Notes: generated by a model not told the origin, from the letters alone. Positions 17,740 through 26,903 are shown, numbered from the stretch's first letter. The stretch is DNA of 64,000 nucleotides from Aliivibrio_A sp016764915 (GCA_965224595.1 OZ245057.1:62001-126000); one strand, 5' to 3'. Numbers and translations are program-made.

Positions 17740-19029
17740 ATGAATTCTGGATTTTATTTAGATGGCATTAATTACATTTCTCATCAATTCACACTGCCTT
17801 TAGACTACTCAAATGCAGACACAAAAATTGATGTATTTGTTCGTGAATTGGTGGCAACCTCTTCAGAATCACAAGACTTACCCTATTTGCTCTATTTTCA
17901 AGGTGGTCCTGGGTTCGCTTCACCCCGTCCAACGGCTCAAAGTGGATGGTTAAAAGCCGCATTACAACACTTTAGAGTGCTGCTGCTTGATCAACGTGGT
18001 ACCGGTTTAAGCTCGCCAATTAGTGCACAATCATTAGCACATTTATCGCCAGAGCAACAAGCAGAGTATATAAGCCATTTCAGAGCGGACAATATTGTTC
18101 GTGATGCGGATGCGATAAGAGAACAACTAAATATAAACAAATGGTCTACGATAGGACAGAGTTTTGGTGGCTTCTGTACGCTAACCTATCTATCGATGTT
18201 CCCTGACAGTTTAGAGCGCTGTTTTGTCACTGGCGGACTGCCTTCTACAACTCGTCCTGCCGATGATGTTTATAAAGCAACTTATCAGCGCACTCTTGAT
18301 AAAAATGCGGATTTTTTCGAAAGGTTCCCAACAGCTCAACCTATTTGTGATCGTATTGCTTCAATCCTCGCTAAAGGCAACACTTATTTACCTAATGGCC
18401 AACGCTTTACCGTAGAACAGTTTCAACAGATGGGTATATCGTTTGGTGTTGAAGGCGGAGCAGAAGATTTATACTTCCAAATTGAACAAGCAATTGAAAC
18501 GATTAATGGTGAAGAGAAAATTCGCACTTTGTTCTTACACTATATCATGATGGAACAAGCGTATTTAACCAATCCTCTGTACTGCATTTTACATGAATCC
18601 ATCTATTGCCAACAAGATGCTTCAAATTGGTCAGCCCACCGCGTTCGCGAACAGTTCCCACAGTTTAACTATAAATCTGATGAGCCACTGTTGTTCACTG
18701 GTGAAATGGTCTATCCATGGATGCTTGATCAATTAGAGACACTAAAACCATTAAAAGAGGCAGCAGAAATTCTAGCAGCTAAGTCTGATTGGCCAACACT
18801 GTATTGTGATAAAACTCTCGCTGAGAACCGAGTTCCATTAGCAGCAGCAGTCTACGTTGAAGATATGTTTGTTGAGTTTGCTTATAGCTGTGAAACCTTA
18901 GCAAAAATCCCACACTCTAAAGCGTGGAAAACAAATCAATACGAACATAACGGTTTAAGAATGGATGGTGAAACTATATTTTCAACCTTGCAATCTATAA
19001 GCGAGCAGATTAAGCAGAGACAACAATAG
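17740..19029 (+). CDS. Alpha/beta hydrolase, prolyl aminopeptidase-like (S33)
   Basis: A 429-residue alpha/beta hydrolase of the S33 type. It has the oxyanion motif GGPGF at 55-59, DQRGTGLSSP at 84-93, the nucleophile elbow G-Q-S141-F-G-G, and a late His (H403 in EHNGLRMDGE) in the position of the catalytic histidine. This family, larger than classical Pip enzymes, removes N-terminal proline or other residues from peptides. No signal peptide, so probably cytosolic. It is a single-gene transcript ending at a strong terminator. The ribosome site is weak and the ATG was chosen because it opens the conserved region with no better alternative. Confidence 0.9.
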   Translation: MNSGFYLDGINYISHQFTLPLDYSNADTKIDVFVRELVATSSESQDLPYLLYFQGGPGFASPRPTAQSGWLKAALQHFRVLLLDQRGTGLSSPISAQSLAHLSPEQQAEYISHFRADNIVRDADAIREQLNINKWSTIGQSFGGFCTLTYLSMFPDSLERCFVTGGLPSTTRPADDVYKATYQRTLDKNADFFERFPTAQPICDRIASILAKGNTYLPNGQRFTVEQFQQMGISFGVEGGAEDLYFQIEQAIETINGEEKIRTLFLHYIMMEQAYLTNPLYCILHESIYCQQDASNWSAHRVREQFPQFNYKSDEPLLFTGEMVYPWMLDQLETLKPLKEAAEILAAKSDWPTLYCDKTLAENRVPLAAAVYVEDMFVEFAYSCETLAKIPHSKAWKTNQYEHNGLRMDGETIFSTLQSISEQIKQRQQ

Positions 19030-19038
19030 AAGATGGAC

Positions 19039-19063
19039 GCCAGCAGTACCTTGCTGGCTTTTT
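19039..19063 (+). terminator. Rho-independent terminator after the S33 peptidase gene
   Basis: A perfect 7-bp stem (GCCAGCA / TGCTGGC), 6-nt loop, directly followed by TTTTT. It starts 9 nt after the stop codon and lies between two convergent genes. Clear T-run only on the plus strand. Confidence 0.88.
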
Positions 19064-19067
19064 AACC

Positions 19068-20819
19068 TTATTTTTGATGAAAATCTAGATACTGTTTAGC
19101 TTGTAATTTTCCCATGTAACGACTCAATGTTTTATGTGGGACATTAGCAAGGTTCACTACAATCAAGCCATCCAGAGCATCATTAAAAGCGGGATCGACA
19201 TTAAAACAGACCAATTTTCCATTTAAGCCTAAATACTGCCTTAATAATACTGGCACACCTTTATCTTCGCCCATTCTTGCCAACACCTTGGACAACAATT
19301 GCATTTCAGCTAAGGATGAGAGCATATCGGATTTCCAAAATGTGCCTTTATCCGTTTTTAATGGTTGCCTTGGTGAGACCAGTGCCGCTTTGTCTTCATC
19401 GTAATGTGATACCGTCAAAGTTGACGCAAGTAACTGCCTAGCCAATAGGCTGTAATCACTACTTATACTGACGGGGCCAAAAAGGTGCGTATACTTGGGA
19501 TGTTTAGCGACAAAAGATGAGATCCCTTTCCACAACAGTAAAAGTGAGGTTAAACTGCCTTGGTATTTTTTTGCAATCACAGAACGGCCAAGTTCCATTG
19601 AGTAACCGAGCTGATCGATAAACTGTTGATCATAGTTAAATAAACTTCTCGAATAGAGTCCTTTGAGCCCTTTCTGTTCAATTAATTGATCAACCAAGCC
19701 TATTCGATAGGCTCCCACCAACTCGTTTTCTTGATGGTTCCATATAAACAGTTGATAATAGCACTCATCATAGTGGTCAATATCACACGAAGTCCCCGTT
19801 CCTTCTCCTACCTCACGAAAGGTTATCTCTCGAATTCGACCGATCTCGTTTATCAAATTAGGTATATTGCTGGTTTGTGTACAATAGACTGAAAAGGTGC
19901 CTTGTGATATCAACTCATCCGATTTTAGCATGGCAATTTCTGCATGTAATATCGTAGAGTCTACTGGGGCTATCACTGCAATCTTACTTAATTGCTTGGC
20001 TTTTACTGTGTCTGGCTTTTGTTTTGTGTGGGGCTTATTGCTTAAAAGATAGGTGTTGAGACGTAGATAATTCACCACTTCAGTATCATTGGCCAAGCGC
20101 TTTAACTCACTATAGTGAATTGGCTCACCAATGGCGATATTAACCATCTGTTCATTTTTATTTAGAAGCTCGCGCCCTAACATTAAAGTTCGTAAAATTG
20201 GGTGAACTCTGCCTGCCAAATAAAAAGCTGAGCTGTTTCGACCATCGACATAAACTGGGATGGTGGTCGCCTGACTTTTGGCAATAAATTTTGCAACTGA
20301 TCGACTCCATTTTTTATCTTTCAACTGTCGATTATCAAACGTAGATACTTCACCAGCGGGAAATACCAGTAACAACCCACAGTCACTTAGATGATCATTG
20401 GCTTCTCTGATAGCATTGATGTTGTGTCTGACCGCTTTTTTCCCTTCAAATACGTCAACGCCAATAAACAGTTGATCAAGTTCACTGACTCGCTTTAGGT
20501 GATAATTAGCCAATACTTTAACATCACTTCGTATTTGCATAAGCAGTTCAGCTAAAATGACGCCTTCAACACCACCAAGTGGGTGATTTGCAACCACAAC
20601 AACAGAACCCGTTGCTGGAATATTTGTTAATTCACCATGATCAATCTGATACTCAATTCCTAATGCACCTAATGTGTACCGAATAAACTCTTTGGTACTT
20701 AGGCCCGCGGGACGTTGTTGATATAGGTTATCAAGTTTTGATAACCCAGTAACCCACTCAGCTATGGATTCACCAATGCCTAAAGGTGTTTGACGCGGCA
20801 ATCTAAATGGACTATTCAT
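19068..20819 (-). CDS. olsF: Bifunctional ornithine lipid synthase-like acyltransferase (OlsF-like)
   Basis: A 583-residue two-domain protein. The N-terminal half is a PlsC-type lysophospholipid acyltransferase: NHPLGGVEG with His79 in the HX4D/E-like motif, and VFPAGEVS. The C-terminal half is an OlsB/GNAT-type N-acyltransferase: EIGRIREITFREVGEGTG, AYRIG, YSMELGRSVIAKKYQG. This order matches OlsF of Serratia, in which the C-terminal half attaches a 3-hydroxy fatty acid to ornithine and the N-terminal half adds the second chain, yielding a phosphorus-free membrane lipid. It lies 7 nt after a DoxX gene in a YHS-DoxX-OlsF operon. Substrate is inferred, not shown. Confidence 0.78.
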   Translation of the reverse strand: MNSPFRLPRQTPLGIGESIAEWVTGLSKLDNLYQQRPAGLSTKEFIRYTLGALGIEYQIDHGELTNIPATGSVVVVANHPLGGVEGVILAELLMQIRSDVKVLANYHLKRVSELDQLFIGVDVFEGKKAVRHNINAIREANDHLSDCGLLLVFPAGEVSTFDNRQLKDKKWSRSVAKFIAKSQATTIPVYVDGRNSSAFYLAGRVHPILRTLMLGRELLNKNEQMVNIAIGEPIHYSELKRLANDTEVVNYLRLNTYLLSNKPHTKQKPDTVKAKQLSKIAVIAPVDSTILHAEIAMLKSDELISQGTFSVYCTQTSNIPNLINEIGRIREITFREVGEGTGTSCDIDHYDECYYQLFIWNHQENELVGAYRIGLVDQLIEQKGLKGLYSRSLFNYDQQFIDQLGYSMELGRSVIAKKYQGSLTSLLLLWKGISSFVAKHPKYTHLFGPVSISSDYSLLARQLLASTLTVSHYDEDKAALVSPRQPLKTDKGTFWKSDMLSSLAEMQLLSKVLARMGEDKGVPVLLRQYLGLNGKLVCFNVDPAFNDALDGLIVVNLANVPHKTLSRYMGKLQAKQYLDFHQK

Positions 20820-20826
20820 ACATCAC

Positions 20827-21273
20827 CTATCTGTTCAGAATTTTACCTAAAATGCCATTTTCTGATTTGATGTCTCTTACACACAACACAGCACCTGAGA
20901 GCCAGACAATGCATGCCATTATAAATAATAGACCACCATCATTGCCTATCACTTGTCCTGTCACGTCAAATTCTGGCATCTGGACTCCCAAAGGAGTAAA
21001 TAAGTGAAAAAATATTGCACCAGACATAATTCCAACCGTTAACAGAGCGCCCAATCCGGATATACGGGTTAATAGTAATAACACAGCAATGAGCTCAGCA
21101 ATGCCAATTAAATATGCACCATAATGTGAAAACCAATCGAATCCTGACCAGTTACCTAATGTCTCAAATATATAGCGTGTTTCATTGGCTCCACTAAACT
21201 TAAAAAAAACTGATTGAACAAATACAAAGGCAATAATGGCAGTTAACACGTACCTGATATTTAAATGCTTCAT
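20827..21273 (-). CDS. DoxX family membrane protein
   Basis: A 148-residue protein with four hydrophobic segments in the DoxX/DoxD arrangement (FVFVQSVFFKFSG, YGAYLIGIAELIAVLLLLT, GALLTVGIMSGAIFFHLF, GLLFIMACIVWLSGAVL). DoxX-like proteins are small inner-membrane proteins related to quinone-linked or redox functions; the specific role is unknown. An AAGGAT ribosome site precedes the ATG. The gap to the YHS gene upstream is 20 nt and to olsF downstream is 7 nt, so the three are likely one transcript. Confidence 0.87.
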   Translation of the reverse strand: MKHLNIRYVLTAIIAFVFVQSVFFKFSGANETRYIFETLGNWSGFDWFSHYGAYLIGIAELIAVLLLLTRISGLGALLTVGIMSGAIFFHLFTPLGVQMPEFDVTGQVIGNDGGLLFIMACIVWLSGAVLCVRDIKSENGILGKILNR

Positions 21274-21293
21274 ACAACATCCTTATATAAATA

Positions 21294-21734
21294 TTATTTT
21301 GAAACGATCGTTGGCCAAATTTTATCTGCACTTGCTATAAATATTGGAATACTTTGCTCCCATTTTTCCTGTATGTCTCTATTGTAGTTTAGATACAATT
21401 TATTATTGACTATGGTCCATACAGTAGGGTCTCCTGGTGCTTTGTCGCTCTTCTCAGCAACCGCCCAGGCACAGTGTCCGCCGTACTGTGGTTCATAATT
21501 TTCTGGCGCTGTTTTAAATAACTCTAAGTTGGCTTTACTGATAAAGTACCACTCTGTATCTTTATAGACAGTTTTGTACTTTTTATTTCCCAATTGCGGC
21601 TTATCAGCGTTGAAATAGGATACGGCATCGTAACCGTCGAGCGCTTTATTACTAAAAAAGCTGGTATAAATCTCATCATTTGCTTGAGTCATGCTACTGA
21701 ATATGAACAGTGCAATTGCAATAATTTTATACAT
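21294..21734 (-). CDS. Secreted YHS domain protein
   Basis: A 146-residue protein with a short signal peptide (MYKIIAIALFIFSSMTQA) and a YHS domain: ALDGYDAVSYF, then YFISKANLELFKTAPENYEPQYGGHCAWA. YHS domains often accompany metal-binding proteins; the conserved Tyr, His and Cys in YGGHCAW are present. The protein would be periplasmic. It is the first gene of the YHS-DoxX-OlsF operon, with a GGGG ribosome site before the ATG. Function is unknown, although YHS and DoxX proteins recur together. Confidence 0.88.
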   Translation of the reverse strand: MYKIIAIALFIFSSMTQANDEIYTSFFSNKALDGYDAVSYFNADKPQLGNKKYKTVYKDTEWYFISKANLELFKTAPENYEPQYGGHCAWAVAEKSDKAPGDPTVWTIVNNKLYLNYNRDIQEKWEQSIPIFIASADKIWPTIVSK

Positions 21735-21827
21735 ATATTCCCCGTCTCATTTTCCATTCGATTAATAATTACTGATACTCAATAAGAACTGTCTTTTCAG
21801 AAATTACTTTCACCTTATTTAAACTTT

Positions 21828-22556
21828 TTATACAAAACATAAACGAGACATTGTTTTACAACTCGATGCCATAAGTTCATGTTTCTCATCCAAAACAACC
21901 GGACGGTAATTCATCTGTATCTCATCGCGATTAACGACGACATTGGTCACACTCACTGTCTGCGCATCATCTCTACTCATCTGTACTGAAAGGTGACCAT
22001 ATTGCTGATGCTGATGCTGATGAAATTTATCTAGTTTTTCAGCTGTCACTCCTGTTTCTGTTATCAGCTTATAGATATCTCTTCTGTAGTCAGTGACTGC
22101 CTGTAACGCTATACCCGAAGATATCATTGGGGATGCTGCGGATATCTCGTTTAACGTTTCACCATCCCAGCAATAAGAAAGAACGGAAGGCGTATTGCTG
22201 GGATAAAATATAACGACAGTAAAAGGTGCAAATTGAAAGAGTGGTATTTCAAATAGTGCCGACTTAAGATCGATAACACGGTTGGTCATGACCAAGGTTT
22301 TGACTATTTGACCACGGCTTATCAAATCACCTTTCGGTGTATTACCTTGGTAGTTATTCAATAAACAGACAGTGACCCCAAGTTCATTGCTGGCAATCCA
22401 GCTGCCTTTACCAATAGGATCAACGGGCATAACAACGCTCAGTTTGTTGGTGGTAAATATTTCAGGAGAGAGTGCAGGTGCACGATGTTTTTGTTCATCA
22501 CGATTAAAAAACAGTTGGTAACCTTCTGCTTCAATAACCCAGGAAAGTGTGCACAT
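21828..22556 (-). CDS. NRDE/TANGO2 family protein
   Basis: A 242-residue protein beginning MCTLSW and carrying the eponymous N18-R19-D20-E21, followed by GKGSWIASNELGVTVCLLNN, both typical of the NRDE (DUF833, TANGO2-like) family. Cys2 could become an N-terminal nucleophile if Met1 is removed, as the fold suggests, but activity is unproved. Eukaryotic and bacterial relatives have been linked to heme or lipid handling. It starts in a TAATG overlap with the DinB-like gene, so translation is coupled. Last gene of the dedA operon. Confidence 0.9.
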   Translation of the reverse strand: MCTLSWVIEAEGYQLFFNRDEQKHRAPALSPEIFTTNKLSVVMPVDPIGKGSWIASNELGVTVCLLNNYQGNTPKGDLISRGQIVKTLVMTNRVIDLKSALFEIPLFQFAPFTVVIFYPSNTPSVLSYCWDGETLNEISAASPMISSGIALQAVTDYRRDIYKLITETGVTAEKLDKFHQHQHQQYGHLSVQMSRDDAQTVSVTNVVVNRDEIQMNYRPVVLDEKHELMASSCKTMSRLCFV

Positions 22557-23098
22557 TAGCGTGACTCTCGCTGGTAAGTGGTGGTTGCAGGTGCATACCC
22601 CATATTCATATCGATGGTTGCTTCACAGCAAATCGCCGCGACTTTCATTAGTGCTAAATGGTGAGTGGTATGTGAAGAGACAAAGATCAACTCTCTTTCA
22701 ATGGTTGATTGCAGTATGGCACAGCGCTTTTGGTTAATGGATACTTCTGTTTTGACTGCGGTATTGCTCTCAATTGTGTGCTTATCAAGATCTAATAACC
22801 ATCTTTTGATCTTTTTAAATTGGGTAATCGCTTGTTCGCTATCAATCTCGACTGAAGACCCACGGTGACGAACGTCATAATCGACCATGCCACTATCACG
22901 CTGTAACATTAGAGCAATATAGAGATCAATGTTATGTCTTGTATGTTCTCCAATACTGCTCTCTAAATAGGGTAACGCTTTATACACATACTGTTGCTCC
23001 GTTAATAGAGTCAACAGCGCGATGCTCTGATCAATCACTTCAATGTTAGCTAATACGGACAAATTAAGTTCGTTATTACGGTTAATTATGGTCATCAT
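22556..23098 (-). CDS. DinB-like metal-binding helical bundle protein
   Basis: About 180 residues from the ATG at 23098 (TAGGTG ribosome site; an in-frame TTG lies 21 nt earlier). It looks like a DinB/YfiT four-helix bundle: His52 and His55 in the first part (GEHTRHNIDLY) and a later HTTHH motif (SSHTTHHLALM) supply candidate metal ligands. DinB-like proteins are often thiol- or metal-dependent transferases. It is sandwiched between an ATP-grasp gene (39 nt upstream) and an NRDE gene (1-nt overlap), so it probably works with them. Substrate unknown. Confidence 0.75.
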   Translation of the reverse strand: MMTIINRNNELNLSVLANIEVIDQSIALLTLLTEQQYVYKALPYLESSIGEHTRHNIDLYIALMLQRDSGMVDYDVRHRGSSVEIDSEQAITQFKKIKRWLLDLDKHTIESNTAVKTEVSINQKRCAILQSTIERELIFVSSHTTHHLALMKVAAICCEATIDMNMGYAPATTTYQRESR

Positions 23099-23137
23099 GC
23101 ACCTATTCTGCTTAGTCAATTGCTGTGTTTATCACGA

Positions 23138-24292
23138 TTAATCTGTCATTGGATACTGTTTTACTAACCGACTCTCTTCACGCCACGCTTTATACAGTTC
23201 AACAAATGTTGGCGTTTTGTACCCTTTAGCTGTCTGCTGATGGCCAATTTCATATAAGGTTTTGTATTGAAAAAGTAGTGTTTTAAAAATCTCTCTTAAG
23301 GGTGTTTTTCGGTCCCATATATGTGCGGCTTCGCTACTTGCACCATTTATTTCAAGAATAGTGAACGAGTTTCCAGCCATTAAGCTATCGATATCTTTAA
23401 ATTTCACATCTAATCTTCCGTAGTGAAAACCGGGTAGATCATTAAAAATTGTGTCCAGCTGTTTGGTCAAGGCAAGGGTGATATATTGATTACCATCTCT
23501 GAATATCGCACCGCGGCTATGGCTCCCAGCAAAAGCTAAACGGAATTTACTGCCACAGCTAATCACATGATCCAATACTTTTTGGTGCCTTGGGTAATAG
23601 AGATGACTTAACTGCCCCGCACGAGGGTCCTTCATGATCAGCTCTTTTAAGGTCGATTCCCCATCGCCCGTGACATAAGGGGAGTACTTGAGTGTTATCG
23701 AGATGATCTTACCCTCAGCTTCACCAGGATATCGAATATAAAAAAGTCCAGCTTCAGCTTCATAAGGTGCTTTGGTTTGTAGCAGATAACGTGCATTTTT
23801 TGGAAAGCTCTCAATATAGGATTGAAGCTGTTGTTGGTTCTTTATCAACTTGACACCCACACCGCGACAACCTAAATCAGGTTTAGCCACCACGGGAAAT
23901 TCAATCAATTCATCTTGCATTGCCAGCAGTGCATTTTCTGTCTGCTGCTCAACATTGCATTGATTCTTTTCTAAGGTGACAAAATCAGATATCCATTTTC
24001 TTGCCTCGCAACCCGCCAATTCCAGAATGTCATTCTTAGATTCACCGACCATGCCACTTAATTTAATACTTGGATTAGCGATCAACGGCAATGCCATGTT
24101 TTTATATTTAAATCCATACCAGATACTTTGTGCAATGACCGGGCTATAAAAAAACCACGTTGGCCAAAACTCGAATCTTGAGATGCTATTTTCTGTATCC
24201 ACCTCCATAGGAGGCATACCTTGATTGACTTCGCTATCTGATTGAACAACGGATAATGTCGGGGTCGTTATTTGAGAATACGCCAAACTCAT
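23138..24292 (-). CDS. ATP-grasp family protein (D-Ala-D-Ala ligase-like)
   Basis: A 384-residue ATP-grasp enzyme. Visible are the nucleotide-binding strand FPVVAKPDLGCRGVGVKLI, the catalytic core GRLDVKF followed by FTILEINGASSE (metal and ATP ligands), and a preceding basic loop with HSRG. Such enzymes join a carboxylate, activated as acyl phosphate, to an amine or another nucleophile. The N-terminal about 90 residues are family-specific. A perfect AAGGAGG ribosome site overlaps the end of dedA, and the ATG overlaps its stop by 4 nt. The substrate is unknown; cell wall, a peptide or a small metabolite are all possible. Confidence 0.85.
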   Translation of the reverse strand: MSLAYSQITTPTLSVVQSDSEVNQGMPPMEVDTENSISRFEFWPTWFFYSPVIAQSIWYGFKYKNMALPLIANPSIKLSGMVGESKNDILELAGCEARKWISDFVTLEKNQCNVEQQTENALLAMQDELIEFPVVAKPDLGCRGVGVKLIKNQQQLQSYIESFPKNARYLLQTKAPYEAEAGLFYIRYPGEAEGKIISITLKYSPYVTGDGESTLKELIMKDPRAGQLSHLYYPRHQKVLDHVISCGSKFRLAFAGSHSRGAIFRDGNQYITLALTKQLDTIFNDLPGFHYGRLDVKFKDIDSLMAGNSFTILEINGASSEAAHIWDRKTPLREIFKTLLFQYKTLYEIGHQQTAKGYKTPTFVELYKAWREESRLVKQYPMTD

Positions 24293-24879
24293 TTTGCCTC
24301 CTTAATTGACAGACGGTTGCTAAAAAATGTTTTGTTACTGATCACCAGCAGTAAAAGAGCAATAGGAATAATTGCCCATTTATAGGGAGTCGATTGAATC
24401 ATTGATTGCTGGCCTAATTGGTAAACCAACGTGAATATCACTAAGGTCCATAACGAGGTTGCTAAAATGACCGCAATAATGAATTGAGAAAAATTTATAT
24501 TAAAATGACCACATAAGGAGTAGCCAACTGAACGAAGTCCTGGGATAAAACGGATCAAAAAGATATTACTGATGGTTTTATGTTGCAGGCGGCTTTTGAA
24601 CTGTTTAAAAGCAGAGTTTGTCAGTAAACGATATCGAAACCAACGCCAGTGCCTTGAAAATCGACCCAGTAAGTAGAGACCGACATCACCAGACGCAATA
24701 CCGACTAATATGGCGCTAATGGCAAGGGAAACTGACATACTCTGATTTGATGCCAGTACAGCGGCGGTTATGATTGCGAGATCTTCGAGTAAATATGACA
24801 ACAAAATGAGCAATACAAACAGCATTGGCTCCTGTTGTCCTGTCGTCAATTCGATAACCCATTGTGTTAAGTTTTCCAT
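24289..24879 (-). CDS. DedA family membrane protein
   Basis: A 196-residue DedA/SNARE-associated family protein with four to five hydrophobic segments. The family motif region is present: ISAILVGIASGDVGLYLLGR, then the RFIPGLRSVGYSLCGHF loop with its conserved Arg-Pro-Arg. DedA proteins act as membrane lipid flippases, for example for undecaprenyl phosphate or phosphatidylethanolamine, and need the proton gradient. It is the first gene of the operon with ATP-grasp, DinB-like and NRDE genes. The ribosome site is weak. Confidence 0.9.
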   Translation of the reverse strand: MENLTQWVIELTTGQQEPMLFVLLILLSYLLEDLAIITAAVLASNQSMSVSLAISAILVGIASGDVGLYLLGRFSRHWRWFRYRLLTNSAFKQFKSRLQHKTISNIFLIRFIPGLRSVGYSLCGHFNINFSQFIIAVILATSLWTLVIFTLVYQLGQQSMIQSTPYKWAIIPIALLLLVISNKTFFSNRLSIKEAK

Positions 24880-24971
24880 TGTTAATCACTTTTAATATTG
24901 CGTACTTAACATGACCATATAAAATGAGAAAAACTTTCAAAAACCGTTAATTATTTACATCTATCCTACTG

Positions 24972-25322
24972 TTATTTTGTCCAAACCGCATATTCGTTGC
25001 CAATTGGGTCGCAAAAATGAAAGCGTTTTCCTCCGGGAAATTCAAATGTTTTTACGATGATCTTTCCTCCGGCTTCGACAATGTCTCGCTCTGTTGAATC
25101 AATGTCGTCACTGTATATCACCACCAATGAACTGCCCGTTTTTGTGCTGCATGTTAAATCTGATAGATAGAAACCACCGGCAATGCCTTGTTGATTGAAA
25201 GCGGTGTATTCAGGTCCATAATCAATAAATGTCCAATTAAACACCTGACTAAAAAATACTTTTGTGACTGCCAAATTATTTGAGGGAAACTCTACGTAGT
25301 TAATATTGTGATGATCACTCAT
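24972..25322 (-). CDS. VOC (glyoxalase/bleomycin-resistance) family protein
   Basis: A 116-residue protein with the VOC fold pattern: NYVEFPSNNLAVTKVFFSQVFNW at the start, and a C-terminal half DIDSTERDIVEAGGKI with FHFCDPIGNEYAVW. The family includes metal-dependent dioxygenases, isomerases and drug-binding proteins; the short form here looks like the YdcN/glyoxalase_2-type. It overlaps the end of the Lrp-family gene by 8 nt, with a GGGAG ribosome site inside that gene, so the two are translationally linked. Confidence 0.88.
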   Translation of the reverse strand: MSDHHNINYVEFPSNNLAVTKVFFSQVFNWTFIDYGPEYTAFNQQGIAGGFYLSDLTCSTKTGSSLVVIYSDDIDSTERDIVEAGGKIIVKTFEFPGGKRFHFCDPIGNEYAVWTK

Positions 25323-25809
25323 TATCGCTCCCTGTTTTGTTTGTTGATTCTAATTCGAGTGGGGCATTACTTTTAATCGATCGTATAGCTAAACTGGTAT
25401 TAATATCTTTAACCATAGATAACGTTTGTAGTTTTCGCATAAATTGTTCGTAATGTTCGAGGTCTGTCGTCACCACTTCTAGTAAATAGTCATTAGCTCC
25501 AGAGACGATGTGAGCATTAATAACTTCATTCATCTTCAAAATTGCATTTTCAAAATGTGAAATCGCACTCTCTTGATGATTACTTAGTCCAACATTGACA
25601 AAAATTGTGACGCCCAAGCCGACCTTTTTTCTGTTAATCGTTGCCCTGTACCCCGTTATTACGCCCTGCCGCTCTAATTTTTTTAACCTTCTTGCACAGG
25701 GTGAAGCTGACAGGCCCACCTGCTCAGCAATCTCGGTTGTTGTTAATCGTCCATCTCGTTGAACTATGTCTATTATATGTACATCCATTCTGTCCACGCT
25801 TATTTCCAC
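25315..25809 (-). CDS. Lrp/AsnC family transcriptional regulator
   Basis: A 164-residue Lrp-type regulator. The N-terminal HTH is VDRMDVHIIDIVQRDGRLTT then EIAEQVGLSASPCARRLKKL, followed by a ligand-binding RAM domain with VVTTDLEHYEQF. The GTG at 25809 was kept because it gives the normal Lrp distance to the HTH; a GTG at 25797 is an alternative. It sits divergently to an EamA transporter, a common arrangement in which an Lrp regulator senses an amino acid and controls its exporter. It is probably autoregulated from the shared 127-nt gap. Confidence 0.93.
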   Translation of the reverse strand: MEISVDRMDVHIIDIVQRDGRLTTTEIAEQVGLSASPCARRLKKLERQGVITGYRATINRKKVGLGVTIFVNVGLSNHQESAISHFENAILKMNEVINAHIVSGANDYLLEVVTTDLEHYEQFMRKLQTLSMVKDINTSLAIRSIKSNAPLELESTNKTGSDNE

Positions 25810-25936
25810 CCTATTTTAGTTAAATTTTAGTGATTTCAAGCGGACAACCTCAACTGCAGACCTAAAAACGCTGAGATTCACCATGACATAATGCGTCATA
25901 ATATGTAAACACCTTGTTACTGAAAAGTTCATTAAA

Positions 25937-26851
25937 ATGTCCTCCATTCCTGCTCTTGCAATTCACACAAACAGATTTAATTATGGCTACCCTGCCGTTT
26001 TCATGACGATACTAGTATGGTCTGGTTTTTTTCTCTCTTTACGAGCAGGAGCAAACTCAGCCTTAAGTGTTATCGATCTCTCGTTATTACGTTTTGTCTT
26101 ACCTGCGTTTTGTTTCAGTCTGGTTGTTTACAGGAGTAGACGAAAAATCCAAAAAGTGCCTATCAAGTATCTTTTAGGGATTATCGCAGGTTCCGGTTTT
26201 CCGTTTTTTTATGTTGGAGCAACCGGAATGCAGTTTGCGTCAGTCTCTTACGGTAGCTTATTAATTCCCGGCACATTACCCTTATTCGTATCAGCAATGG
26301 CCGTTACATTTTTTAACGAACCTTTTTCACTGCATAGAAAGCTCGGATTAACCTCCATAGGCATTGGAATTGCCATCATAATTTCAACCAGCCTTATAAA
26401 TTTTGATTTTTTACAACTTAAAGGGGTGGTTCTATTTCTATTCGGCAGTGCGATGTGGGCCATGTTTACCATTTGCATGCGAATGTCTGGATTAACAGCA
26501 ATTGAAGGTGCAGGGCTTACGTCTTTAGGATCGTTGGTGTTATTGATGATTTATTGCGTAGTAATGCCGTTTGAATTACACATGTTCGAGGTGACGCTGT
26601 CAGAGTTAGCTATTCAGTTTCTCATTCAGGGCGTGTGTGTTGGCTTAATTGCCGGTTTTTGTTATGGGTTTGCTATTTCTAGATTAGGGGCAGAGATGAC
26701 AGCCGCTTTTGGGTCACTAACCCCAGTAGTGGCATCGCTTATTGCCATGGTCATTTTCGAAGAGGCATTAACATCGATTACTATGTTAGGTATGGCTTTT
26801 ATCTGCGGTGGTTCCATTTTTGCCAGTCAGATTTTCAAAAAAAGAGGATAG
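25937..26851 (+). CDS. EamA/DMT superfamily transporter
   Basis: A 304-residue protein with ten hydrophobic segments forming two EamA repeats: VFMTILVWSGFFLSLRAGA in the first, and LFGSAMWAMFTICMRM in the second, each starting with the usual W/S-F-x pattern. It would export or import a small metabolite, often an amino acid. It is divergent from the Lrp/VOC operon, so the Lrp protein is the obvious candidate regulator. The ribosome site is weak. Its 3' end faces aroG across a bidirectional terminator. Confidence 0.9.
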   Translation: MSSIPALAIHTNRFNYGYPAVFMTILVWSGFFLSLRAGANSALSVIDLSLLRFVLPAFCFSLVVYRSRRKIQKVPIKYLLGIIAGSGFPFFYVGATGMQFASVSYGSLLIPGTLPLFVSAMAVTFFNEPFSLHRKLGLTSIGIGIAIIISTSLINFDFLQLKGVVLFLFGSAMWAMFTICMRMSGLTAIEGAGLTSLGSLVLLMIYCVVMPFELHMFEVTLSELAIQFLIQGVCVGLIAGFCYGFAISRLGAEMTAAFGSLTPVVASLIAMVIFEEALTSITMLGMAFICGGSIFASQIFKKRG

Positions 26852-26865
26852 CCTAGGCAAACTAA

Positions 26866-26892
26866 AACCGCAGTATGATGAGTACTGCGGTT
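26866..26892. terminator. Bidirectional terminator between EamA gene and aroG
   Basis: A perfect 10-bp stem (AACCGCAGTA / TACTGCGGTT) with a 7-nt loop. T-rich sequence follows on the minus strand (TTTAGTTT), and a shorter one on the plus strand, so it mainly ends aroG transcription. Confidence 0.85.
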
Positions 26893-26903
26893 CTGTATTG
26901 ATG

